From JBBQUN01 sp963698395 (lineage in GTDB: Bacteria > Actinomycetota > Acidimicrobiia > Acidimicrobiales > SZUA-35): DNA of 64,000 nucleotides. Position numbers and translations under genes: made by a program. The stretch lies in NCBI GenBank assembly GCA_963698395.1, contig CAVOQQ010000003.1, positions 1 through 64,000 of the forward strand, given 5' to 3'. The notes beneath the pieces are model-generated. The model was not told the DNA's origin. It worked only from the letters and a program-made list of their open reading frames with translations, and ran no database searches. This document shows, piece by piece, positions 18,623 to 25,788 of this stretch (positions are counted from its first letter, which is position 1; each line of letters opens with the position of its first letter).

Positions 18623-19417
18623 TTATTCACTTACCCCTACTCCCCTAACAAAGCGCCAAATTTCACTAGTAACCAGCAACCTTGTTTCATTTGTTAGTTT
18701 ATCAAGAGCTTCATCTGATGTGTCAGCAACAGCCTTTTCCCATGCAGCATCATAAGCTTCCTGTGGGATGTTATTTCCCTGTGACATACTTTCAAAGCCA
18801 TTCACAGCTACAAAATTATATTCACCTCCAAAGCCGTACGGTACAATTCGTTGATAAATTCCCCATGAATTCATTCCCCCGGCTTCAATCAATCCTTCTT
18901 GATATACCTTCCAATATTTCGATTCCATATCAACATATGCAGCAGCATTACCTTGTTCCACTTTCATAAATAAAAGATTGAGAAATTTTGCAGGTTTCGA
19001 GTTATCTGCTCCAACCACCATCGTATATACTTCTGCTCGCACCAAACTTCTGGAATCACTCGTTTTTGTCATAATCTCTTCACCTAATTGATCATAATAC
19101 CCATCTGGATATCCTTTCTCATAAGTTGCCCAATCAGGGTAGACATTAACTGTCATAAAATCATACTCATCCTCTGAACCATAAAACATTTTTTCATACA
19201 ACGACCAGTCAATTAAATATCCATTATCCACGCTTTTTTGATGAAGTTTTGACCATGCTTCTTCCACTTCAAGGTAAGTACTGTACTGTCCCGGTTTTAC
19301 TTTCATATACTCTACAACAGTAATTTGTGAATACAGGATATTTGATGCAAAGCATATAAGTAATGCAAGCATCGCAGTTTTAATCGATTGATCTGAGACT
19401 TTCAAATGTGTTTTCAT
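18623..19417 (-). CDS. Exported protein with two ABM-like domains (array gene D)
   Basis: A 264-residue exported protein; the start is the ATG at 19417, giving a hydrophobic segment (TAMLALLICFASNILYSQ) after a polar N-terminus. The mature part has two similar halves. The first runs ITVVEYMKVKPGQYSTYLEV ... GSEDEYDFMTVNVYPDW and the second FLNLLFMKVEQGNAAAYVDM ... GGEYNFVAVNGFESM. Each half is a strand-helix-strand unit of the dimeric alpha/beta-barrel type, so the chain probably forms one complete barrel by itself. These folds bind small hydrophobic or sugar-like ligands. Single-domain relatives may be genes B and E. The frame is intact, with the shared flanking elements on both sides. Confidence 0.65.
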   Translation of the reverse strand: MKTHLKVSDQSIKTAMLALLICFASNILYSQITVVEYMKVKPGQYSTYLEVEEAWSKLHQKSVDNGYLIDWSLYEKMFYGSEDEYDFMTVNVYPDWATYEKGYPDGYYDQLGEEIMTKTSDSRSLVRAEVYTMVVGADNSKPAKFLNLLFMKVEQGNAAAYVDMESKYWKVYQEGLIEAGGMNSWGIYQRIVPYGFGGEYNFVAVNGFESMSQGNNIPQEAYDAAWEKAVADTSDEALDKLTNETRLLVTSEIWRFVRGVGVSE

Positions 19418-19542
19418 GATTGTTAAATTTGGATTAGAATTAGATAGTAGGTATAGAAGAGACGTATAAGTCAAGTATTTTGTTGAAAATTAACGGCTTA
19501 ATAGCGTCATCTATTCAAATTCCCCAAACATTTTGAAGATTC

Positions 19543-19563
19543 TCGATTAGATTAAAATAGTCG
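19543..19563. repeat. Intergenic hairpin element, copy 4
   Basis: TCGATTAGATTAAAATAGTCG keeps the loop and six pairs of the arms but has lost the outer C/G pair. It is ~125 bp upstream of gene D. Confidence 0.75.
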
Positions 19564-19603
19564 TTAGTCGCCTGCCCATAATGATAATATCAGAGCATAA
19601 TAA

Positions 19604-19628
19604 ACCCCCAGACTGAGCCCAGGGGGTA
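19604..19628 (-). terminator. Terminator of array gene E
   Basis: ACCCCC ... GGGGGT around AGACTGAGCCCA, with a TTTATTAT tail on the minus strand, 17 bp past the gene stop. No 50-bp repeat is present. Confidence 0.65.
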
Positions 19629-19644
19629 TTGTTTATCCTCGTCC

Positions 19645-20079
19645 TTATAATATTAACCAGGAAGTATTCATTGGCCATGGAGGATTATCCTCTCCTGCTT
19701 TCCTTATTACATATTCACTCTTCATCTCATCCAATTTCAACATTAATTTCATGTTCTTATTATCCGTATAGATCCAGTCAGGAGTTATGTATTTATTTCG
19801 TATTTCAGCGGACTCAAAATACCATAAACGGATCAGGCTGTTAACTTTCTCTACATTTTCACCTTTCAGCCAAATAAATTTTGTCCCCGGGAAAGCTTTC
19901 TCCAGTTCAGGCTTCACAGTAGATAATAGAAAACCAATGTACTCATTCATGCTTACACCCGGTTTTAACACCACTTCTGAATCTACATCCATCATCATCA
20001 CAGCATCCTTTTTCAGAACTTGTCCAGCTGCAATTCCTGCAAAAAGGAGGAGAGCAGTAATAATCGTTAGTTTTTTCAT
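19645..20079 (-). CDS. Small exported protein, paralogue of gene B (array gene E)
   Basis: A 144-residue exported protein with signal MKKLTIITALLLFAGIAAGQ, nearly the same as in gene B. The mature part shares the pattern LKKDAV, a helix ending ELEKAFPGTKFIWLKGE, then LWYFESAEIRNKYI. Overall similarity to gene B is moderate, so the duplication is old, yet the upstream region (GGGGTTAGAC near the ATG and the TGTTGACATTTA block) is kept. A dimeric alpha/beta-barrel fold is suspected for the same reasons; function unknown. It is the most upstream gene of the array, and its 5' region runs up to the last hairpin copy next to the crtB-like gene. Confidence 0.65.
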   Translation of the reverse strand: MKKLTIITALLLFAGIAAGQVLKKDAVMMMDVDSEVVLKPGVSMNEYIGFLLSTVKPELEKAFPGTKFIWLKGENVEKVNSLIRLWYFESAEIRNKYITPDWIYTDNKNMKLMLKLDEMKSEYVIRKAGEDNPPWPMNTSWLIL

Positions 20080-20193
20080 GATAAATAATTTTCGGGGTTA
20101 GACTACTACTTAGACGTATTCGATAGGTATTTTGTTGACATTTAGTGACTTGATAGCAATATTCCATCAGATCACCAATACCTTGTGAAGGTT

Positions 20194-20214
20194 CAGATTA
20201 GATTAAAACAGTCG
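20194..20214. repeat. Intergenic hairpin element, copy 5 (diverged)
   Basis: CAGATTAGATTAAAACAGTCG keeps the loop and most of the arms. It lies 39 bp beyond the stop of the crtB-like gene and marks the right edge of the array. Confidence 0.65.
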
Positions 20215-20252
20215 TCAGGCACCTGACCAGGGTACAATTGTGACAATATAGA

Positions 20253-21188
20253 TTAAGGGAACGGGTGAATAATATCCCTGGAAGCCACCTCCATAACAAG
20301 CTCTTTGATCTCTGCCGGAGTTGGATTCAGCTCCTTTCGGGTGAAATGGCCTTGTTTCACGTCAATCCGGTCAAAGACCATCTTGTACAGCTGAAAGATG
20401 ATATGAAGACTCAGAAGATACCTGCCGCTCAGTTTTGTTTGCAGTCGTTGTAGTTCCTTACATGTAAGGTCCATGTAAGCACTGGCCTGTTCATGATATT
20501 CCCCGATCACACTCCTGAATTCCTGAGGAATGGGTGCGCCTTCGGCAATTTCCCGTAAATCGGAAGGAAGCAGATTGTTGCGCTCTAAAATATCATTGGC
20601 AAAGTAATTCAGATTATTTTGCTGATCCTCCTGGAAGTCCCGGATGATATGCACCAGGTAACTGAAAATTGCACAGGGCCTTGCAAGCTCAATAATGTCA
20701 TAATCAGGGGAGTAGTATTCCCCATCTTTTTCGGAAAGACAGCTTAGATGCACAAAGATCGAGGCTGGCGCCACGGAGGCTCCCTCCGCATACTCCATAA
20801 ACTCTTCCAGGGTGGCGAAGCCATCATGGTTGATGTCGTAGATCATGGACTTCGCGAACTTGTGAAAGAGTTCTAAGGGGATCTTAAAAGTGGATATGGT
20901 ATGTACCAGCTCCATATAGAAGGGATCATCCTCAGGCACCTTATCCAGACAATCAATCCAGCTGTTTACTTTCTCACTCAACTTCTCTTTTTCCAGGCAG
21001 CTGATGGACTCTTCCAATGCTTTCCTATCATCAATTAGATCATCTATCATCCGCATGAATTTGTAACAAACACAGGCGGCATGGTATCTTTTTTCGTCCC
21101 AGAATCTGGCTGCTATCAGAATATTGGGATGCTTTTTTATATTTTGAAAATCAATGCTCCCGAGGATCTCTTTTATCTCTTTCTCCAT
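20253..21188 (-). CDS. Squalene/phytoene synthase family protein
   Basis: A 311-residue class I prenyl synthase that condenses two prenyl diphosphates head to head. The two magnesium-binding aspartate motifs are present: RMIDDLIDDR near residue 47 and HIIRDFQEDQ near residue 187. Between them is EYAEGASVAPASIFVHL, seen in a squalene/phytoene synthase subgroup, rather than the YCYRVAGTVG-like text of classical CrtB, so the product could be C30 as well as C40. It starts 8 bp after the stop of the CrtI-like gene and is surely co-transcribed with it. The frame is intact. I withhold a symbol because the chain length is undecided. Confidence 0.85.
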   Translation of the reverse strand: MEKEIKEILGSIDFQNIKKHPNILIAARFWDEKRYHAACVCYKFMRMIDDLIDDRKALEESISCLEKEKLSEKVNSWIDCLDKVPEDDPFYMELVHTISTFKIPLELFHKFAKSMIYDINHDGFATLEEFMEYAEGASVAPASIFVHLSCLSEKDGEYYSPDYDIIELARPCAIFSYLVHIIRDFQEDQQNNLNYFANDILERNNLLPSDLREIAEGAPIPQEFRSVIGEYHEQASAYMDLTCKELQRLQTKLSGRYLLSLHIIFQLYKMVFDRIDVKQGHFTRKELNPTPAEIKELVMEVASRDIIHPFP

Positions 21189-21196
21189 ATCACCAT

Positions 21197-22687
21197 TTAT
21201 GAATTCCCGTATGTCCTATCTATGCGTTCAGTAACCAGTTTTGCTGATAGCAGGGACAGGGGCATACCACTACCGGGCTGGGTGCTTCCACCTGCAAAAT
21301 ATAGATTCCTGTATTTTTTATGATAATTGGCCGGACGCAAAAATCCCATTTGCATGATATTATGAGCCAGGCTTCCAAAAGTACCTCCCCTGGTCAGGTT
21401 AAATACTGATTCCCATTCATTAGGGGTAAAGCAGATTTCAAACTTAATGTGTTTTTCAAAATCTTTCAAGCCCTCATTTTCAAAACGCTTCAGAATGGCC
21501 TTCCGGGTCAGCTCCTTAACTGCTTTCCAATCCATGCCGGTTTTAGCTTCCAGGTTCCCTGTGTGCACAATAGCCGTGATGGAGTCCTGCTTCACTGGTG
21601 CGGCTGTGGGATCGGACCGGATCGGTGAATGTACATAAATGGATGGTTCGTCAGCAAAGGAATTTTCCCTGAAAATCTTTTTACAACTTTCCTTGTGCCT
21701 GCTTGATACAAATACGGTATGCTGACCCAGCTGCGGGTATACCTGATCCATGCCCCAGTGAAACACCATGGCCGAACAGGAGTACTTTAAACGGGTGAGC
21801 CTTCTGGCTTTTCTGCTTGCCGGAAGCAGATTATTATAGACATAAGGCAGATCGGCATTTGAAACCACAATATCGGCAGGATAAAAGGATCCATCCACTA
21901 AAGTTACGCCCCGGGCTCTTTTTCCTTCAATCTCAATCTTACTAACCGGCGCATTTAATAGGACCTTCACCCCAAGTTCTTTTGCAGAGCTAAGCAGGCA
22001 GCTGGCAATTTCGTGCATTCCTCCTTCAGGAAAATAGACTCCATCGGCAAGTTCCATGAAGGGAAGAAAGGTATACATTCCTGAGGCTGACAATGGATTC
22101 TGCCCCAGGTAAAGGTTCTGAAATGTAAAAAATGCACGTAACTCTTCGCTTCTGAAAAATCGGCTGATATACCTGTAATGCCTGCTAAAGGCTTTATACT
22201 TAAAGAGGAGGTAGGGATATTTCAGGATGGAGGGATCCAGTATTCTGAAGTAATTGCGATCGATCAGGGGCATGGCTTTTTCGTAAATTTCAAAGCCTTT
22301 GCCCATTAATTTGAGGAACTTCCCAAAACTTCCCTTTTCAATATCTTCGAATTGCTTTTGAAGACTGGACAGGTCTGAGCTAAATAAGACTTCCTTGCTA
22401 TCCTGAAATTTAACTCTGTAAACGGGATCAATCCTGTGGAGGGTCAATTCATTCCACATGTTTTTCCCAACTGCCTCAAATGCTTCTTGATATACTCCCG
22501 GCATCATCAGAAACGTGGCACCGATATCAAAGCGATGTCCATCCTTTACATAGCTCCCGCATCTCCCTCCTGGATGAGCATTCTTTTCAATGATTGTTAC
22601 CTGATAGCCTAAGCGTGCAAGAGCACCGGCAGCTGCAATGCCTCCAATACCAGCTCCGATGACAAGCACATTTTTTCCCTGATTCAT
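21197..22687 (-). CDS. CrtI-type carotenoid desaturase/oxidase
   Basis: A 496-residue FAD-dependent amine-oxidase-fold desaturase of the phytoene/diapophytoene desaturase family. N-terminal dinucleotide-binding fingerprint VLVIGAGIGGIAAAGALARLG with IIEKNAHPGGRCGSY, and the C-terminal FAD block NLYFAGGSTQPGSGMPLSLLSAKL. The order desaturase then synthase, with an 8-bp gap, makes a minimal two-gene carotenoid operon. No cyclase, ketolase or glycosyltransferase follows. Reaction: stepwise desaturation of the colourless polyene made by the neighbour; C30 versus C40 cannot be decided here. The frame is intact. Confidence 0.88.
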   Translation of the reverse strand: MNQGKNVLVIGAGIGGIAAAGALARLGYQVTIIEKNAHPGGRCGSYVKDGHRFDIGATFLMMPGVYQEAFEAVGKNMWNELTLHRIDPVYRVKFQDSKEVLFSSDLSSLQKQFEDIEKGSFGKFLKLMGKGFEIYEKAMPLIDRNYFRILDPSILKYPYLLFKYKAFSRHYRYISRFFRSEELRAFFTFQNLYLGQNPLSASGMYTFLPFMELADGVYFPEGGMHEIASCLLSSAKELGVKVLLNAPVSKIEIEGKRARGVTLVDGSFYPADIVVSNADLPYVYNNLLPASRKARRLTRLKYSCSAMVFHWGMDQVYPQLGQHTVFVSSRHKESCKKIFRENSFADEPSIYVHSPIRSDPTAAPVKQDSITAIVHTGNLEAKTGMDWKAVKELTRKAILKRFENEGLKDFEKHIKFEICFTPNEWESVFNLTRGGTFGSLAHNIMQMGFLRPANYHKKYRNLYFAGGSTQPGSGMPLSLLSAKLVTERIDRTYGNS

Positions 22688-22796
22688 CGACTAAATTTCG
22701 ATCCATTCGGGGCAGCCCTAAGTTGATGCCTCCATTACCTTGCCAATAAAGTTAGCAGAATACTTTAAATTCAAAGGACCAAATTCGGGTCTTTGC

Positions 22797-24020
22797 TCAA
22801 GTATTAAATTCCTGCACGGCCTTAACCATGGCCAGGATATTTTCAGGGGGTACCTCGGGAAGTATGTTGTGAATGGGTGCGAAAATAAATCCTCCATTCC
22901 TGGAAAGAATTTCACAACGCTTTAAGACGTCTACCCTTACATCTTCAGGGGTCCCGGAAGGTAATACCTGTGAAGTATCTACTCCCCCTCCCCAAAAAGT
23001 TATTTCGCGTCCGAATTCTTCCTTTAATTCAACGGGATCCATTCCCTGAGCATTGGTTTGGACAGGATTAATGATATCAAATCCAGCCTCAATCAAATCA
23101 GGAATAAACTGTCTGATACTTCCGCAGGAATGGAAAAATATCTTCATGTTACTGTTTTGCCTGACATAGTCACATACGACTTTATACCGGGGAAGAAATA
23201 GCTTCCTGAAGGTTTCAAGGTCCATAAACGGACCTTTGGTCATACCAAGATCATCGCCAAATCTGATCACGTCCACCAGGTCGCCCACCGCACGCAATTT
23301 CTTTTCCAATTTGGATAAATGCAGATCCATCAGTTTATCCAGTAGTTTTGAAACACTCTCCTGATCAGCTAAAAGATCCATTAGGAAATTGTCCATCCTC
23401 CTCAAAAAAAATCCCAGCTCCAGAAGTTTAACCCCTCCGGACATGGCTATAGCCTTATCCGTGGATTCCCTCAAATGCCTGGTCCTTGCCCTTAACTCTT
23501 CGTCCTTAATGTCAATAAAGCTTGTGTGTGAATGTGCCATCCAGTTCACAGATTTGAATGCCTCTCCTATGCTGCTGAGATCATCAGGATACCCATCCTC
23601 CCAGGGGAAGCAAGTTTGGTCGAAACACATACCCCCGGACGGCATCCGGGCCATCACCCGTCCCTGGCTGTCCTTGATGATATAGGATCCGTCCTCAGCC
23701 CTTTCAGGTTTGAACCAGTCCGGAATTTCTCCTAAGCTCCCATCTCCCAGGGTAAAGGTATGCCAGCTTCTATCCTCCATAAACAGACGGTTGATATCCA
23801 GAACATCTATACCAAAGGAATCCACAAGCTGCCAGTCCACCATGGCCAGCTGCTGCACCACATCGAAAACTCTTGTGGGGGAATCGATTCCCAGTTTCGC
23901 TTTAAGTTTGTTGTAAGCCATGGCTGAGATACCGGTAACGGAAGTGCCTCCCAGGTCGAAAGGTACCCTGTCCGGCTCTATGTGTTTGATACTGCTTAAT
24001 ACGCGTTCCCGGGAGTTCAT
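22797..24020 (-). CDS. Uroporphyrinogen-decarboxylase-family protein (MtaA/CmuA-like)
   Basis: A 407-residue TIM-barrel protein of the UroD superfamily, nearer to the corrinoid methyltransferase branch (MtaA/CmuA) than to heme-pathway HemE. It starts NSRERVLSSIKHIEPDRVPFD, the usual opening of that branch. FHSCGSIRQFIPDLIEAG carries the His-x-Cys that binds zinc in methyltransferases. WGGGVDTSQVLPSGTPEDV and FAPIHNILPEVPPENI close the barrel. No corrinoid protein or other methyltransferase subunit is near. In sugar loci of Bacteroidota such proteins recur without known function. The ATG overlaps the stop of the cupin fragment (4 bases), so it is translationally coupled. Confidence 0.8.
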   Translation of the reverse strand: MNSRERVLSSIKHIEPDRVPFDLGGTSVTGISAMAYNKLKAKLGIDSPTRVFDVVQQLAMVDWQLVDSFGIDVLDINRLFMEDRSWHTFTLGDGSLGEIPDWFKPERAEDGSYIIKDSQGRVMARMPSGGMCFDQTCFPWEDGYPDDLSSIGEAFKSVNWMAHSHTSFIDIKDEELRARTRHLRESTDKAIAMSGGVKLLELGFFLRRMDNFLMDLLADQESVSKLLDKLMDLHLSKLEKKLRAVGDLVDVIRFGDDLGMTKGPFMDLETFRKLFLPRYKVVCDYVRQNSNMKIFFHSCGSIRQFIPDLIEAGFDIINPVQTNAQGMDPVELKEEFGREITFWGGGVDTSQVLPSGTPEDVRVDVLKRCEILSRNGGFIFAPIHNILPEVPPENILAMVKAVQEFNT

Positions 24021-24427
24021 TTTACAAAGGCCTTAGTGAGTTTTTCCGAGGAACTGGATTCATTGATGACTCTGTACTTCCCTGCAGCCGCAGGTAAAAC
24101 AAATGTATCCGCATAATTGAATCTCGCCCGGTATCCTGTTTCTGTTTCTATTATAATACTATCACCTTCAACCAGGCTCATTACGTGACACTTGCCATTT
24201 GTTTCCACAGATATGCTGCTGTTAGAATTGAACCTGTGCACATCATAAAGATGGGTGGGTTGAGTAGGCAGGTTCTCCAGGGTCCAGTCAGTCCCCCTTT
24301 GATTCCTGAAGCTGTCCTCGAGTGCATATCCAAATTCATCCGGATAAATATCATGTTCCCCTTTCCTGGAGTCAGGCTTACGCAATGGCAATAATTCCTG
24401 GGTTGTGCGTCGATAACTATTCTTCAT
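24017..24427 (-). CDS. Cupin-like fragment resembling the end of class I mannose-6-phosphate isomerase
   Basis: A 136-residue ORF with ordinary codon use. The middle and end (LYDVHRFNSNSSISVET, HVMSLVEGDSIIIET, FVLPAAAGKYRVINES) resemble the C-terminal cupin half of mannose-6-phosphate-isomerase-like proteins often found beside ROK kinases. The metal-binding N-terminal half is absent, so it is either truncated or a small stand-alone cupin. It overlaps the MFS stop by 11 bp and the UroD-like start by 4 bp, so translation seems to run through all three. The family call is tentative. Confidence 0.5.
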   Translation of the reverse strand: MKNSYRRTTQELLPLRKPDSRKGEHDIYPDEFGYALEDSFRNQRGTDWTLENLPTQPTHLYDVHRFNSNSSISVETNGKCHVMSLVEGDSIIIETETGYRARFNYADTFVLPAAAGKYRVINESSSSEKLTKAFVK

Positions 24428-25589
24428 TCTTATTTTTCCTTTCCACTCTTAGGGCATATAAGGCTACAAAAAACAGGAAAATCATACAGGCAAGCAAGAC
24501 CAGCATTCCATACTCATAGCTGCTGAGATCTGTTATCCAGCCCATCAGAAGCGGGATAACCGCTCCCCCGCATATTGCCATCATTAACAGGCCTGATATC
24601 TCGCTGCTTCTTTCAGGGTATTTTTCAACGGAAATGGCGATTACAATTGGAAACACATTTGCAACGGCCAGCCCGATAATAAACAGTATTATCCATGCAT
24701 ATACAGGAGAACGCACCAGAAGGATCGCCAGGAACGCAAGGATTCCAAGAATCGCGGACCATAAATAAAACTTTCTGGCCGCAATTCTTGTCAGAAGAAT
24801 TGCTCCTCCAAAAGTTCCCAGCATTTTGCCAAAGAAATAAACACTCCTCCCGGACTCGGCTGCCACCTGCTCCATCCCAATAACCTTCATTAGATACTGC
24901 CCTGAATGCGAGTTAAATCCCACATCAATTCCCACTACGATAAAAATGGACATAACCATAAGGAATATATAGGTATTCCCCAGCAACTTGAAAGCAGAGG
25001 AAAGCGAAGACTTCGATTCAGCCTCTATTGTTTCATGGATCTTTACAGAACCCAGCCATAATACGGAAATGATGGATATGACACCGAAGACCAGGAATAA
25101 CAATTTCCAGTCCCCGAACCTGGCGGCAAGCAGAGCTGCCAGGGGCGCTCCCAGCATGGATCCCACAGACTTTATAAATTGAGAGAAGCTGAGAAAGCTG
25201 GTGGCTCTGTTTCCGGGAACTACGTGCACCAACAGGGGATTTGCGGATACCTGTATAATGGTATTTCCGATGCCCAGAAGTGCAAAACCAATGAGCACCA
25301 TGGAAAAGGTGTAGAAAAAAAATGGTACGAGTAATCCCAGGGTAGTCGTCAGGATGCCAATATTCAGCATCAGTTTTTTCCCGATTTTTGATTGTAGCAC
25401 ACCCAGTGGAACCGAGAGAACAAGAAACCACAATAGAGCTGCTGAAGGTATCAGTTGGGCCATGGTTGCACTCAAATTCATATCAACGGTGATCCTGTCC
25501 ACGCTAATACCCACCAGATCGACAAAACTCATCACAAAAAAAGCCAGCAGTACCGGGAGGACATGTTTCAGATTTACCTTCTTATTCAT
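24417..25589 (-). CDS. MFS transporter, sugar-permease type (FucP/GlcP-like)
   Basis: A 390-residue major-facilitator protein with twelve hydrophobic segments. Family marks are the N-terminal FFVMSFVDLVGISVDR, the loop GVLQSKIGKKLMLNIG in place of the usual RxGRR signature, and the TM5 block GIGNTIIQVSANPLLVHVVP, which is typical of Bacteroidota glucose/galactose/fucose permeases. The frame is intact. Its neighbours (a ROK kinase remnant upstream, cupin isomerase-like piece and UroD-like gene downstream) indicate a monosaccharide uptake operon. The sugar is not determinable. Confidence 0.83.
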   Translation of the reverse strand: MNKKVNLKHVLPVLLAFFVMSFVDLVGISVDRITVDMNLSATMAQLIPSAALLWFLVLSVPLGVLQSKIGKKLMLNIGILTTTLGLLVPFFFYTFSMVLIGFALLGIGNTIIQVSANPLLVHVVPGNRATSFLSFSQFIKSVGSMLGAPLAALLAARFGDWKLLFLVFGVISIISVLWLGSVKIHETIEAESKSSLSSAFKLLGNTYIFLMVMSIFIVVGIDVGFNSHSGQYLMKVIGMEQVAAESGRSVYFFGKMLGTFGGAILLTRIAARKFYLWSAILGILAFLAILLVRSPVYAWIILFIIGLAVANVFPIVIAISVEKYPERSSEISGLLMMAICGGAVIPLLMGWITDLSSYEYGMLVLLACMIFLFFVALYALRVERKNKNEE

Positions 25590-25614
25590 TCATGTTTGAG
25601 TTAAATCGTTAACT

Positions 25615-25645
25615 AATAATATCTTACAAACAATAATATCTTACA
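25615..25645. repeat. 14-bp direct repeat at the end of the ROK remnant
   Basis: AATAATATCTTACA occurs at 25615-25628 and again at 25632-25645. The second copy covers the stop codon of the truncated ROK gene, so it lies at the apparent deletion end point. Confidence 0.8.
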
Positions 25646-25742
25646 GGGAACCTTTGATGGCCCTGATCTCCATGCTGTCCAAATCAATGACGGCACAGCT
25701 AATATGACTCCCCCCTATATCAACTCCAACAGAATACTTCAT
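25641..25742 (-). pseudogene. Truncated ROK-family sugar kinase, N-terminal 33 residues
   Basis: A short ORF beginning MKYSVGVDIGGSHISCAVIDL, the ATP-binding opening of ROK kinases (DxGG...). It stops after 33 codons and no continuation is found in any frame before the MFS start, so this is a real loss of ~270 codons rather than a single indel. The cut coincides with a 14-bp direct repeat. The position just upstream of the MFS and cupin genes is where an intact ROK kinase would be expected. It could be a natural deletion or a collapsed assembly. Confidence 0.65.
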
Positions 25743-25788
25743 TTAATTCATTTTGCAACTATTCAATTCAGTGTTTCCGGGCAGGGTT

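Noticed and set aside
16020..20220. Integron cassette array with attC sites
   Set aside because: GTTAGAC near the starts matches half of the attC core, but the paired RYYYAAC core at the right place and orientation is missing, the hairpins do not resemble attC, each gene has its own promoter and terminator, and no integrase is seen.
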